Positions 36,735 through 46,900 of a DNA stretch of 64,000 nucleotides are shown here, one piece after another. Every line of letters starts with the position of its first letter. Position 1 is the first letter of the stretch. The stretch covers positions 248,001-312,000 of the forward strand of contig JAYQTS010000003.1 in the NCBI GenBank assembly GCA_038147755.1, in the 5' to 3' direction. Under the pieces are notes generated by a model. The model searched no databases, had not been told where the DNA came from, and saw nothing but the letters and a program-made list of their open reading frames with translations. Origin of the DNA: UBA5951 sp012269555. Lineage in GTDB: Bacteria > Pseudomonadota > Alphaproteobacteria > Puniceispirillales > Puniceispirillaceae. A program made the position numbers and the translations under genes.

Positions 36735-37828
36735 ATGAAGAATCTGCCAAACAAAATGTGTGCTGTTTTGTTAACTGGGCATGGGGGATTTGACAAACTA
36801 GTTTTTCGTGATGATATTCCTGTCCCCAGGCCTGGCAAAGATGAGGTTGTTATTAACGTAACAGCAGCTGGTGTGAATAATACTGATATTAATACCCGTA
36901 TAGGCTGGTATTCAAAATCAGTGAAGAGCGAAACAAATCAAGGTGGGTCTGAGGGTTTTGCCAAGGTAAATATTAATGATGCTAGCTGGTCTGGTGAGCC
37001 TTTAGTTTTTCCTCTTATTCAAGGTGCTGATTGTTCAGGTGAAATAGTCGCAATAGGTGAGGGAGTTAAACCAGAACGTATTGGGGAACGTGTAGTGGTG
37101 CGCACAATGATGCAAAACCCAAAAAATAATACTCCTTTTTCATGCTGGACAATGGGATCCGAGTGTAATGGAGCTTTTGCACAATTCACTGCTGTTCCGT
37201 CATCTGAAGCATTTAAAATTGAATGTGATTGGAGCGATATAGAATTGGCATCAATTCCCTGTGCTTATTCAACTGCGGAAAATATGTTGCAAAGAATTGG
37301 GCTTAGCGCAGAACGTGTTTTAATTAATGGTGCATCGGGTGGAGTAGGCTCTGCTGCAATTCAATTAGCAAAATGTAGAGGAGCTGAAATCATTAGCATA
37401 AGTAGGATTAAAAAAGCAGATTCATTAATATCACTTGGGTCAACAAAAGTAATTGATCGTGAGCAAGATTTAGTTGCTACAATTGGCTCCGAAAGCATAG
37501 ATGTGGTTATAGATCTAGTTGGAGGAATCAGATGGCCGGATCTCCTTAATATTCTTAGGCCTGGAGGTAGATACATTACCTCAGGAGCGATAGCAGGGCC
37601 TATTGTTGAACTAGATCTCAGAATACTTTATTTAAAAGATCTAACGTTGAGGGGTAGCACGTGGCAAGATGTCAAGGCTTTTAAAAATCTCATAAGCCTT
37701 ATAGAAAAGAATAGGATAAAACCCATTATAGCAAAAACATTTGAACTACGAGATATCATAAAGGCACAAGAAATGTTCTTAAAAAGGATTTCATAGGTAA
37801 AATCGTGTTAACAATACCAAAATTATAA
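36735..37828 (+). CDS. MDR-family alcohol dehydrogenase / quinone reductase, frameshifted near the end
   Basis: NAD(P)H-dependent medium-chain dehydrogenase/reductase. GroES-like half: DEVVINVTAAGVNNTDINTR and GADCSGEIVAIGEGV. Rossmann half: INGASGGVGSAAIQLAKCRG. The uncorrected frame stops at 37796 after EMFLKRIS. Adding one A to the A5 run at 37781-37785 restores the usual family ending, FLKKDFIGKIVLTIPKL and stop at 37826-37828, about 364 residues. GAGGT lies just upstream of the ATG. The tail of the family (GKIVL) makes this correction convincing. Substrate unknown. Confidence 0.85.
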
Positions 37829-37939
37829 GCCTTAAGTTTTTATTTTAAATTATTCTTTATAATCCTCTGTTTTAAATTGTTAAATTGGAATAAGAACCTT
37901 TACAATAACTCATCGCAAATATTAACAAAGGGAAAATAA

Positions 37940-38809
37940 ATGCTCAATCAAGTTGTTTTAAGGAAAACAATATATGTTGTGTTCTTTTTGCTAATTTTTG
38001 CAGTAAAACCTGCGATGTCAGAATGCCCAAATATTCAGGATTTAAAAATAGTTAAAAGTTTTGGCATTGAAATTTGTGCCATGCCAAAGGTAGACGATAA
38101 GTACCTAAACCACGCCAAAAAAATTATGGATAAATTAGTTGACTACAATAGTGATGGGGAGGTGGATAATCAAAAAGTGATAGACAAAATAATTAGTACA
38201 GGAAGCGTTTTTGCAGTTTTCAGAAACAGCAGAGACGAACGTGATTTTGAAAAATATTTCTATCCAGAAGAAGTTACGGAAGTAATAGAAGATCTCATAG
38301 AGCAAAACAGATGGAATTTTAAAAGTGACCAAGATAAAATTACTGCCGTGTTTGAGCTAAAATATGGAACATTTTTATCTGTGTTTACTGAAGAGATGAA
38401 CCTCAATAGTAAAGATTGGGACCCAACTATAGAAGAAGCTCTGCATCTTATCACACATATGGGTTATGCGCAGGCTTATCCTAATATTTTTGGGCAGCAT
38501 AAGAACTCTAAAATAGCAAAGTTAATGGATGAGGCAAGAGGAGGGTATTTTGAGAATGCTCCAACACGTTATCCTTCCGATGCATACTACACCTATGATG
38601 ATGTTACTTGCACATATTCTTGCCAAATCACAGAATTTACGTATTGGGCTATTACATCCCTAAGAGGACAACAAGCAGATAGAGGTAAAGAGATAAGTGA
38701 TGAATGGCGATTAAACACTCCTGAAAAAATAAGAAGCAAGGCGCCTAAGCTTGAAAAGCTTCTAACAATAGATGAATACAAGATATTTTTTGAATATTTG
38801 CAACCATAA
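37940..38809 (+). CDS. Secreted protein with EF-hand-like loop and HxxxH motif
   Basis: 289 residues, function not recognised. Signal peptide VVFFLLIFAVKPAMS. The mature part has a DYNSDGEVDN loop (about residue 73) resembling a calcium-binding EF-hand or dockerin loop, and EEALHLITHMGYAQAYP near residue 175, where HLITH with nearby Glu could bind metal. Several cysteines (SECPN, EICAMP, CTYSC) fit an oxidised exported protein. AAAGGG precedes the ATG by 6 bases. Alone, followed by tRNA-Ser on the other strand. A metal-dependent hydrolase is possible but unproven. Confidence 0.6.
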   Translation: MLNQVVLRKTIYVVFFLLIFAVKPAMSECPNIQDLKIVKSFGIEICAMPKVDDKYLNHAKKIMDKLVDYNSDGEVDNQKVIDKIISTGSVFAVFRNSRDERDFEKYFYPEEVTEVIEDLIEQNRWNFKSDQDKITAVFELKYGTFLSVFTEEMNLNSKDWDPTIEEALHLITHMGYAQAYPNIFGQHKNSKIAKLMDEARGGYFENAPTRYPSDAYYTYDDVTCTYSCQITEFTYWAITSLRGQQADRGKEISDEWRLNTPEKIRSKAPKLEKLLTIDEYKIFFEYLQP

Positions 38810-38923
38810 CTGGGCGTGCAATTGATTGATTTACGATGAGATATTATGCGCACTTAAACATCAATAAAGCTTAGGAAAACTGATGCATAATGCGTCATAA
38901 TACGTTGTTTTAATATGTTAAAG

Positions 38924-39013
38924 TGGCGGAGGAGGTGGGATTCGAACCCACGATGGGCTTTCACCCATGCCGGTTTTCAAGACCGGTGCATTCAACCACT
39001 CTGCCACCCCTCC
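38924..39013 (-). tRNA. tRNA-Ser (anticodon TGA), CCA encoded
   Basis: A 90-base class II tRNA: acceptor GGAGGGG paired to CCTCCTCC, D arm GGCAGAGTGGTTGAATGC, anticodon stem-loop CCGGTCTTGAAAACCGG with anticodon TGA, a long variable arm (CATGGGTGAAAGCCCATC) and T arm GTGGGTTCGAATCCCAC. The variable arm is diagnostic for serine. CCA is encoded. Confidence 0.97.
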
Positions 39014-39277
39014 GTAAAAATTATTTGATACCCTAAGATTATGAAAAAGAGATAGTTTATCTGAGCACCCTAATTTTATAGCGTATTCTAATCGAAATTT
39101 TACTAATAATTCAATAAAATTATAATGAAGTTTATAATTTTGTTGAATATGTTTTTATTTAAATCAAAAATTTTTAGCTTTGGCTTTATTGTTAAAATTA
39201 TCAATTTTTGATATTTTAAAACATGAATTTAGAATTAATTTTTGGCATCGCAAACAAATGTTTTGAGGGGGAATTTT

Positions 39278-40285
39278 ATGCTTATTAACAATTTGGGTTG
39301 TGTTAGTTATAAATTAACAATGACAAAATTTTTTTTTTATTTTCACTTTTGTTTTCTCAATTTTTACCTGGATATCGATTGCAAATGGAGAAGATAAATT
39401 TCATGTATGGATTTCTGAGCTACGACAAGATGCACTATCAAAGGGAATAACAGAAAAAACCTTTGATGCAGCTCTCAAAGGCTTTTCACCTAACAAACGT
39501 ATTATTGAATTAGATAGAAACCAACCAGAATTTACTATAACACTAGATGAATATCTTTCAAAGCGTGTTACATCTGCTAAAATAGCCAAAGCAAAGGAAT
39601 TGATTTTAAAACACAAGGATATATTAGAACGCATTTCTAAACATTATAGTGTTCAACCACGTTTTATAATAGCACTCTGGGGCCTAGAAACTAACTTCGG
39701 TATGTATCTGGGAAAATTCCATGCGCCTAGTGCTCTAGCAACTCTCGCCTTTGATGGAAGAAGGGGCGAATTTTTTCGAAAAGAACTCTTTAATGCGTTA
39801 AAAATTATTGATGAAGGTCATATTTCCGCAAATAATATGAAAAGTGGTTGGGCAGGTGCATTGGCCAAGCCCAATTTATGCCGTCTAGTTTTCTAAGTTA
39901 CGCGCAAGATTGGGATGGTGATGGGAAAAAAGATCTTTGGGATAACGAAAAAGATGTATTTGCCTCAATTGCTTTTTATCTTAAATCTGCTGATTGGAAA
40001 AACGATATCACATGGGGAAGACAGGTGCTTCTTCCAGAAGATAAAAACGTTGTTAAATTAGCAAAAAATAAAAAATATTTGACTCTTCGTGAATGGGAAA
40101 GTTTGGGAGTAAGAAATTTAGATGGAAGCTTGCTGCCAGAACGTAATTTAACTGCCCGATTAATAACTTCAGAAACTAGTAAAATTGCATTTTTGGGTTA
40201 TAGTAATTTTGATTCCATACTTAAGTGGAACCGTTCGATTTATTTTGCAGCATCGGTAGGGAGATTGTCAGATGCACTAAGGTAA
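39278..40285 (+). CDS. mltB: Lytic murein transglycosylase MltB (GH103), two frameshifts
   Basis: Cleaves peptidoglycan glycan strands to 1,6-anhydro products in the periplasm. A GAGGGGG site precedes ATG 39278. The signal region (FTFVFSIFTWISIANG) is reached only if the T10 run at 39329-39338 is shortened by one. The body has FHVWISELRQDALSKGI, catalytic Glu in IIALWGLETNFG, and APSALATLAFDGRRGEFF. A G missing near 39863 breaks SGWAGAL from GQAQFMPSSFLSYAQDWDGDG, where the calcium or substrate loop of the family lies. The joined protein is about 335 residues. It starts a cell-wall block with rlpA and dacC. Confidence 0.9.
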
Positions 40286-40422
40286 TTTTTTGTTTATATC
40301 TGATTTTTAAGTGTCTATTAAACTACTGATTGGAGATAGAAAGCTGTTTTTGGATATGATATTCTTTTTATAATGTTTTACCTAATTCGTTTTTCTTCCA
40401 GTTTATTTTAGGTGTGTCTAAG

Positions 40423-41490
40423 ATGTTCTCTTTAAGAGAAAAACCATCAAACTTAATTTTGCTCTTAGCCTATATTTTTATATTAAATGGGTGTGCTGTA
40501 ACTGAAGTTGCGGTAAATCTTGCAAAAGGAGGTAAAGTGCAATCTAATGAGGAAAACATAACCGAAAATAGAAAAACAAACGATTTAGAAGATAAATTGG
40601 ACTCAAACATTCTAAAAAGTCCCGGTATAGTCTCAAAAAATAACTTGGCTACTTCTACTAACGAAAAATTACAAGCTACTGCTAAGCCACATTATAAGAT
40701 CGGTGAACCTTATGAGATTAATGGAAACTGGTATTATCCTGAACGTGACTTGAGATATGACAAAACAGGGATAGCATCTTGGTATGGCGAAGAATGGGCT
40801 GGTAAGCTAACTGCAAACGGAGAGATATTTGACCCAGAATTGGTGTCTGCTGCTCATAAAACGCTCCCGATGCCATCTGTTGTAAGGGTTACTAATTTAG
40901 AAAATGGAAAATCGCTTGTTGTAAGATTAAATGACAGAGGGCCTTATATAGCAGGGCGAATAATTGATTTGTCTAGAGAAGCTGCAAAAAGATTGGGGTT
41001 TGTTAAAAAAGGTATTGCTAAAGTTAGAGTGCAAATTTTAGCTGAACAAAGTTTAGCATTGGAAAGAGATGCAAAAAATAATAAATTTCCATTACTAATT
41101 TCTAATGATGTAATGCCGCCTATTAAATCCGACAACGTTCCAGAGGTCAGTTTAGATTCCACAACAACGAGAAAAATAGAGAGCTTACCCGCTAATAGAA
41201 CTTCAGCAATAGAATTACTTTCACAATCACGAATAGGAGAGATCATTCAAATCCCAGTTACTGAGACAAAAATTTGGGTCCAGATCGGTGCCTTTTATAA
41301 TAAGGAGAGTGCACTCTTAGTGATAAAAAATTATAAAAAAATAAACGGTTCAGTTTCAGAAAATTTACATGATGGCAAGCTTATCTATCGCGCTAGATTA
41401 GGTCCAATTGAAACCGTAAATGATGCAGATACCATTCTCGCTGATGTGTTGGCCTTTGGCTATGAAGGGGCACATATTGTTGTCGACTAG
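40423..41490 (+). CDS. rlpA: Septal ring lytic transglycosylase RlpA (lipoprotein, SPOR domain)
   Basis: 355-residue outer-membrane lipoprotein acting on denuded glycans at the septum. The lipobox is in IFILNGCAV (Cys lipidated). After a low-complexity linker comes the double-psi beta-barrel: TGIASWYGEEWAGKLTANGE, AAHKTLPMPSVVRVTNL and VRLNDRGPYIAGRIIDLS with the catalytic Asp. Residues 280-355 are a SPOR domain (WVQIGAFYNKESAL) for binding septal peptidoglycan. Start ATG 40423; GTG 40414 is possible. Followed 60 bases later by dacC. Confidence 0.92.
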   Translation: MFSLREKPSNLILLLAYIFILNGCAVTEVAVNLAKGGKVQSNEENITENRKTNDLEDKLDSNILKSPGIVSKNNLATSTNEKLQATAKPHYKIGEPYEINGNWYYPERDLRYDKTGIASWYGEEWAGKLTANGEIFDPELVSAAHKTLPMPSVVRVTNLENGKSLVVRLNDRGPYIAGRIIDLSREAAKRLGFVKKGIAKVRVQILAEQSLALERDAKNNKFPLLISNDVMPPIKSDNVPEVSLDSTTTRKIESLPANRTSAIELLSQSRIGEIIQIPVTETKIWVQIGAFYNKESALLVIKNYKKINGSVSENLHDGKLIYRARLGPIETVNDADTILADVLAFGYEGAHIVVD

Positions 41491-41550
41491 TATTTTAGTT
41501 TTCCATGCAGCCTGTTTTTGCAATTATTGACTTCATCAAAAGGAGCAAAG

Positions 41551-42711
41551 ATGAAATTTTTTATTAAAATCTTACTTGTACTTAGTTTATTTGAATTTGG
41601 GGCAAGTGCCCATGCAAATGACCATATAAACACAGTAGCAGATTTTGCTCATATCATTGATTTTGAGTCCAATAGAGTATTAATGTCAAAAAATGCCGAT
41701 AGCCCAATGAAACCCGCTTCGATGGCTAAGATCATGACATTATATATTGTTTTTTCAAGGATAGCAGAAGGAAGTTTAACACTTGAAGATGAATTTTTGG
41801 TCAGCGAGAAGGCATGGAAAATGGGAGGATCAAGAAGTTTTTTAGATGTTGGCACGAGGGTGAGTGTTGAAGAGTTAATAAATGGAATAGCCGTGCAGTC
41901 AGGCAATGATGCAGCAGTTGTAGTTGCTGAAGGTATTTCTGGTTCAGAAGAAGCATTTGCTGATGAAATGAATAGCTTCGCACGACAACTAGGTATGGGT
42001 GATACAAACTTTACAAACTCAACTGGCTGGCCAGATGAGATGCTTACAACAACAGCTAAAGATTTATCATTGTTAGCAGCCGCAATAATAAGAGATTTTC
42101 CAATTAATAAATTTCCTAACCTTTACCCAGTATTTGCCAAACCTCATCATACTTATAATAATATAAAACAGCCAAACCGAAACCCTTTAATTGATAGAAG
42201 CCCTGGCGCAGATGGTTTGAAGACAGGTTCAACAAAAGAATCAGGATATGGGTTAGTAGGTTCTGCAGAACGCAACGGTCAACGAATTATTTTAGTGCTA
42301 AATGGGTTAGAATCAAAAAAACAACGGTCACTAGAATCTAATAGATTGATGGATTTCATGTTTAGAGAATATAAAAAGTATAACTTTTTCAAAGCAGGAG
42401 AGACAGTAAAAATTGCTAATGTTTGGCTGGGTAAAGAACCTACTGTTTCATTAGTATTAAAAGAAGATTTAGCTAGGGTATTATCTAGAACTGAGAGAAA
42501 TAATACCAAGTTAACAGTAAATTATAATAACCCAATTCAAGCACCTATAGCTGCAGGGGAAGAGGTTGGTACATTATGGTTTGAGGTAAACGGGGTACGT
42601 GAAGAAATTCCGCTAATTTCTAAGGAAGATGTAAGTCAATTACCGGTATTTAGTCGCATTTCTGAGGCAATTAAATATCTAATTTTTGGCGCTGCACCTT
42701 CACTAAATTAA
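41551..42711 (+). CDS. dacC: D-alanyl-D-alanine carboxypeptidase (PBP5/6 type)
   Basis: Removes the terminal D-Ala of peptidoglycan pentapeptides; periplasmic, 386 residues. The signal peptide ends at ASAHA. The three penicillin-binding motifs are present: SxxK in KPASMAKIMTLY, SxN in AVQSGNDAAVV, and KTG in DGLKTGSTKESGYG. The C-terminal PBP5 beta-domain follows (YKKYNFFKAGETV). AAGGAG lies 4 bases upstream of ATG 41551. Gene symbol is by common alphaproteobacterial usage; dacA or dacF are equally possible names. Confidence 0.9.
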   Translation: MKFFIKILLVLSLFEFGASAHANDHINTVADFAHIIDFESNRVLMSKNADSPMKPASMAKIMTLYIVFSRIAEGSLTLEDEFLVSEKAWKMGGSRSFLDVGTRVSVEELINGIAVQSGNDAAVVVAEGISGSEEAFADEMNSFARQLGMGDTNFTNSTGWPDEMLTTTAKDLSLLAAAIIRDFPINKFPNLYPVFAKPHHTYNNIKQPNRNPLIDRSPGADGLKTGSTKESGYGLVGSAERNGQRIILVLNGLESKKQRSLESNRLMDFMFREYKKYNFFKAGETVKIANVWLGKEPTVSLVLKEDLARVLSRTERNNTKLTVNYNNPIQAPIAAGEEVGTLWFEVNGVREEIPLISKEDVSQLPVFSRISEAIKYLIFGAAPSLN

Positions 42712-42744
42712 TTTGTTAAAATCCATATCCTGGAAGAAAAGAGA

Positions 42745-43410
42745 ATGGTAAAGAAAACTAATAAAAATAAAGGAATTTTTATTACTTTTGAAGGTGGTGA
42801 GGGTAGTGGAAAATCAACTCAGATACAAAAACTAAAAAATAATATATTAGGCTTTATTTCAGATGTTGAAATAGTAATTTCCAGAGAACCAGGTGGTACT
42901 GAGGTTGCGGAACAAATAAGAGAGATATTAGTTAACGGAGAAGCAGATAAATTATCTGTAAGAACAGAAACTTTGCTGATGATTGCGGCAAGAGCAGAAC
43001 ATATCGATCGTGTTATTTTACCAGCAATAAAACGTGGGGCAATTGTTTTATGTGACAGATTTAAGGACTCATCTATTGTTTATCAAGGTATTGCAAATAA
43101 TATCCCAAAAAGGGAAATAGATAAGATACATGCATTTGCGTTAAAAACTTGTGAACCTGATTTAACAATATTAATAGATGTTCCTGCAGAGATTGGTATA
43201 AAAAGAGCGTTAGATAGAAACGAGAATAACCAAAGGTTTGAAAGAAAAGGAAAGCTTTTTCATAAAAAAATTAGGGATGGTTATCTTAAGGTTGCTTCTT
43301 CTGATCCAGACCGTATCAAAATCATAGATGGCTCTCAAACAATCGAAAAAATTTCAGATCAAATTTTTCAACTTGTTTCTCCAATCCTCCGAAGTAGTTT
43401 AATCAAATGA
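42745..43410 (+). CDS. tmk: Thymidylate kinase
   Basis: Phosphorylates dTMP to dTDP for DNA synthesis. 221 residues, intact. P-loop FEGGEGSGKSTQIQKL, the DR motif REPGGTEVAEQIR, CDRFKDSSIVYQG for substrate binding, and the LID region DRNENNQRFERKG. Its last bases overlap the holB start by 4, and the pair is conserved in alphaproteobacteria. Not classical E. coli type in the LID; bacterial type II. Confidence 0.96.
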   Translation: MVKKTNKNKGIFITFEGGEGSGKSTQIQKLKNNILGFISDVEIVISREPGGTEVAEQIREILVNGEADKLSVRTETLLMIAARAEHIDRVILPAIKRGAIVLCDRFKDSSIVYQGIANNIPKREIDKIHAFALKTCEPDLTILIDVPAEIGIKRALDRNENNQRFERKGKLFHKKIRDGYLKVASSDPDRIKIIDGSQTIEKISDQIFQLVSPILRSSLIK

Positions 43411-44507
43411 GCTTGAAAAACAAACAAGCAATTAAAAATCGACTTTATGGTCATAAAGACTTTTTAAGTCAATTCTGTATTTCAAAGCAAAATGGTGAGC
43501 TTCACCATGCTTATTTAATTTCTGGAAATATTGGAATAGGAAAATCCCTTCTGTCGAGGCAACTGGCAGTCTATTTACTTAATGATAATAATAAAAAAAC
43601 CTTATTAGACAATTCCTCTATATTAGATGAGGTTGAGTATGTTCTGAGTTTGGATGAAGATAACTCTGTTTGGAGACAAGTATTTTATCACTCACACCCA
43701 GACATGACCTATCTTTCTGCTAGTAAGTCTGATCAAAATAAATCTGGTCTGATTAAAATTGAAGATATCAAATCAATTGCAAATATTACTAACCATCAGT
43801 CGGGAAGAGGCGGGTGGAGGGTCATTATAATTGACAGCCTCGATAAAACTAACCGCAATGGAGCTAACGCTATTCTAAAGATTTTGGAGGAACCTCCTTA
43901 TAAAACAATTTTTTTTCTGATTGCCCATAATTCTTCTAATGTTATCCCCACAATTAGATCCAGATGCCAGCAGATTAAATTAAATGCTTTGTCAATTGAA
44001 GATACCTGCTTAATTCTGAAAGAGCAAATAAGAGATTTAGAAGATGAGCAGACAAAAAATCTAGCCTTACTTTGCGAGGGTTCACCTGGAATGGCTCTAT
44101 TAATTTATGAATCAGACATAGACAAATATATGGACGAATTAGCTAAGGTAATTAGAGAAAAATTAGAACTAGATGAAATTTTGAAGCTCGCTTTTAACTG
44201 GGGTAATAATATCTCTAAAAAACCCGAACTATCTCTGGCAACTCAATTTATTTTTGATAAATTATTCTCAGAATCTGCTCTTCGCGCACTTAATATCAAA
44301 AACAACTTTTCTTCTAACCAACAATCTTATTTTTCTATTTCAAAATTAGCAGACATACTAGCGGAAACATTCACATCTAACGAACTAGCAAATATACATA
44401 TGGATTGGCAAAAAGAATTTCAGTTTAATCAAGCCAACTATCTTGATATGGGAATTTTTATGCAACAAACATTTTACAAATTATATAGCCAAATGCACTT
44501 TAGATAG
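43407..44507 (+). CDS. holB: DNA polymerase III delta-prime subunit
   Basis: Clamp-loader subunit, AAA+ fold, 366 residues. HAYLISGNIGIGKSLLSRQ is the nucleotide-binding loop, IIIDSLDKTNRNGANAILKILEEPP is the Walker B region, and IRSRCQQIKLN contains the sensor SRC motif. It overlaps tmk by 4 bases and precedes metG by 59 bases. Unlike gyrA or uvrA it is unbroken here. Confidence 0.93.
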   Translation: MSLKNKQAIKNRLYGHKDFLSQFCISKQNGELHHAYLISGNIGIGKSLLSRQLAVYLLNDNNKKTLLDNSSILDEVEYVLSLDEDNSVWRQVFYHSHPDMTYLSASKSDQNKSGLIKIEDIKSIANITNHQSGRGGWRVIIIDSLDKTNRNGANAILKILEEPPYKTIFFLIAHNSSNVIPTIRSRCQQIKLNALSIEDTCLILKEQIRDLEDEQTKNLALLCEGSPGMALLIYESDIDKYMDELAKVIREKLELDEILKLAFNWGNNISKKPELSLATQFIFDKLFSESALRALNIKNNFSSNQQSYFSISKLADILAETFTSNELANIHMDWQKEFQFNQANYLDMGIFMQQTFYKLYSQMHFR

Positions 44508-44566
44508 GCTATGTAAAAATTGGAATAACATAACATAAGTTTAGCTGCATGTGAAAAGGTATCTAT

Positions 44567-46099
44567 ATGCGTCAAAAGTTTTATATAACTACGCCAATAT
44601 ATTACGTTAATGATAATCCTCATATTGGTCACGCTTATACAACATTGGCATGTGATGTGGTGGCTCGGTTTAAACGATTAGACGATTACGATGTTATGTT
44701 TCTAACAGGAACAGACGAACATGGTCAGAAAGTACAAATGGCTGCAGAGAAAGCTGGAATATCTCCAAAAGATTTTACTGATAAAGTCTCTAAAAACTTA
44801 GAATACCTAGCAAGAAAAATCCGATTCTCCCATGATTGTTTCATTAGAACAACAGAAGCAAGGCATTATGAATCGTGTCAAAAAATATGGCGTAGGCTCA
44901 TGGATAGAGGAAATATAACTTTATCATCATACTCTGGTTGGTATTCAGTACGAGATGAAGCTTTTTTTGCGGAAAATGAATTAGTTAATGGCGTTGCACC
45001 TACAGGAGCACCCGTTGAGTGGGTGGAAGAACCATCATATTTTTTTAATCTTTCAAAATGGCAGCAACCTTTGCTTGATTTTTATGAGACACACCCCGAT
45101 TTTGTAGCGCCTGAAAGTAGATTTAATGAAATCAAGAGATTTGTAGAAGGTGGGTTAAATGATTTATCAATTTCTAGAACTACCTTTGATTGGGGTGTGC
45201 CTGTCCCAAATGATCAGGAACACGTAATGTATGTCTGGTTAGACGCTCTGACAAACTATATCACGGCAACCAACTGGAACAACAAGGAACAAAATCAATT
45301 CGATAAATGGTGGCCTGCTGATTTACACATGGTAGGAAAAGATATTTTAAGATTTCATGCAGTATATTGGCCTGCATTTTTAATGGCAGCTGAATTACCC
45401 TTGCCTAAACGAGTATTTGCTCACGGATGGTGGACAAATGAAGGGCAAAAGATATCAAAATCTTTAGGAAATGTAATAAATCCAATAGCATTGATTGAAG
45501 AATACGGTCTTGATCAAATAAGATATTTTATGATGCGTGAAGTACCATTTGGAAGAGATGGGGATTTTTCAAAAACAGCATTAATCAATCGAATTAACAG
45601 CGATCTTGCAAACGACCTTGGTAATCTTGCTCAGCGTGTTTTATCCATTATCTTCAAAAATTTAGACAGTAAAATTCCTTCAATACCAGAAGACCTTCAA
45701 AAAGAAGACCACTTTTTACTTAATAAGCTGAAAGAACTTCCAAACAATGTGCGTGTTCTAATAAACGAACAATCATTCCATGAAGCACTAAGAATAATCT
45801 GGCATGTCATAGCCGAAGCAAACAGATATGTTGACAAGCAAGCCCCATGGTCATTGAAAAAAACTGATTTTAATAGAATGTCAGAGGTCCTAGGTGTTTT
45901 AGTTGAAGTTTTGAGAGGTGTTTGTTTGATATTACAGCCCTTTATGCCGGATGCTAGTGAAAAACTATTAGATCAAATTAAAGTATCTCCAGAAGAAAGG
46001 CTTTTTAGCTCACTAACAGATATTAATTCTTTATCAGGACGAATAATAGAAAAACCTGAAGGTGTTTTTCCTCGCTATCTAAAATCAGAGGATGCGTAA
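44567..46099 (+). CDS. metG: Methionyl-tRNA synthetase
   Basis: Class I aminoacyl-tRNA synthetase charging tRNA-Met, 510 residues, intact. HIGH motif NPHIGHAYTT, KMSKS motif KISKSLGNVI, and FLTGTDEHGQKV of the catalytic domain. The connective peptide lacks zinc-binding cysteines (GWYSVRDEAFF), so it is the short metG2-like type usual in alphaproteobacteria, with no C-terminal tRNA-binding extension. The stop TAA is followed directly by the tatD ATG. Confidence 0.96.
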   Translation: MRQKFYITTPIYYVNDNPHIGHAYTTLACDVVARFKRLDDYDVMFLTGTDEHGQKVQMAAEKAGISPKDFTDKVSKNLEYLARKIRFSHDCFIRTTEARHYESCQKIWRRLMDRGNITLSSYSGWYSVRDEAFFAENELVNGVAPTGAPVEWVEEPSYFFNLSKWQQPLLDFYETHPDFVAPESRFNEIKRFVEGGLNDLSISRTTFDWGVPVPNDQEHVMYVWLDALTNYITATNWNNKEQNQFDKWWPADLHMVGKDILRFHAVYWPAFLMAAELPLPKRVFAHGWWTNEGQKISKSLGNVINPIALIEEYGLDQIRYFMMREVPFGRDGDFSKTALINRINSDLANDLGNLAQRVLSIIFKNLDSKIPSIPEDLQKEDHFLLNKLKELPNNVRVLINEQSFHEALRIIWHVIAEANRYVDKQAPWSLKKTDFNRMSEVLGVLVEVLRGVCLILQPFMPDASEKLLDQIKVSPEERLFSSLTDINSLSGRIIEKPEGVFPRYLKSEDA

Positions 46100-46900
46100 A
46101 TGCAATCAAACTTACCTATTATTGATTCGCATGCGCATCTTGATTATCCAAAAATAATTGAACAATTGGATGATGTTATTAAAAGAGCAAATGAAGCGGG
46201 TGTGAAAAAAATAATTTCTATTGGTGTTAAATTGAGTAAATCTAAAAATGTACAAGCGATATCTGAGAAGTATGAGGATATATTCTTTTCGGCTGGAATA
46301 CATCCTCATGAAGCATCTTCAGAACCAGACGCTTGTAATTTAGAAGCAATAATTCAAGCAGCATCTCACCCTAAATGCGTGGCAATAGGAGAAGCGGGAC
46401 TTGATTATTTTTATGACCATTCCCCTCAAAAAGCACAGCAAGATAGTTTCAGGGTACAAATACAGGCTGCAAGAGAATTAGATTTGCCCATAATCATTCA
46501 TTCTCGTGATGCTGATGAAGATATGGCATCGATAATTGAAGAAGAATATGAAAAATCTCCTTTCAAGGGTGTTTTGCATTGTTTTAGTTCTGGAAAGGAC
46601 CTAGCAAAAAGAGCAATTAATAAAGGATTTTACATTAGCTTTTCAGGTATTTTAACTTTTCCTAAATCCACAGAATTGCGAGAAATTGCCTCCAAAGTAC
46701 CATGTGACCGTATTCTAGTTGAGACTGATGCGCCATTTTTGGCGCCAGTGCCTTTTAGAGGCAAAACTAATGAACCAGCCTATACCGTATATACACTTAA
46801 AACGCTGAGTGAGGCGATAGGGAAACCTTTTGATGAGATGGCTAAACACACGTTTCAGAATACCTTAAAGTTATTCTCCAAAATAGGAGAGTATAAATGA
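46100..46900 (+). CDS. tatD: TatD-family metal-dependent deoxyribonuclease
   Basis: Amidohydrolase-fold DNase, 266 residues, intact. Metal ligands: IIDSHAHLDYP (HxH), IGEAGLDYFYD (Glu), IIIHSRDADEDM (His), VLHCFSSG (His) and LVETDAPFLAP (Asp). Starts immediately after metG and overlaps the next MBL gene by 4 bases, the conserved alphaproteobacterial order. Role in DNA repair or degradation is known for the family, not shown here. Confidence 0.93.
   Translation: MQSNLPIIDSHAHLDYPKIIEQLDDVIKRANEAGVKKIISIGVKLSKSKNVQAISEKYEDIFFSAGIHPHEASSEPDACNLEAIIQAASHPKCVAIGEAGLDYFYDHSPQKAQQDSFRVQIQAARELDLPIIIHSRDADEDMASIIEEEYEKSPFKGVLHCFSSGKDLAKRAINKGFYISFSGILTFPKSTELREIASKVPCDRILVETDAPFLAPVPFRGKTNEPAYTVYTLKTLSEAIGKPFDEMAKHTFQNTLKLFSKIGEYK

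Noticed and set aside
39116..39141. 10-base AT-only inverted repeat between tRNA-Ser and mltB as a terminator
   Set aside because: The stem (AAAATTATAA/TTATAATTTT) has no GC pair and only a weak T tract, and such repeats are expected by chance in DNA this AT-rich.
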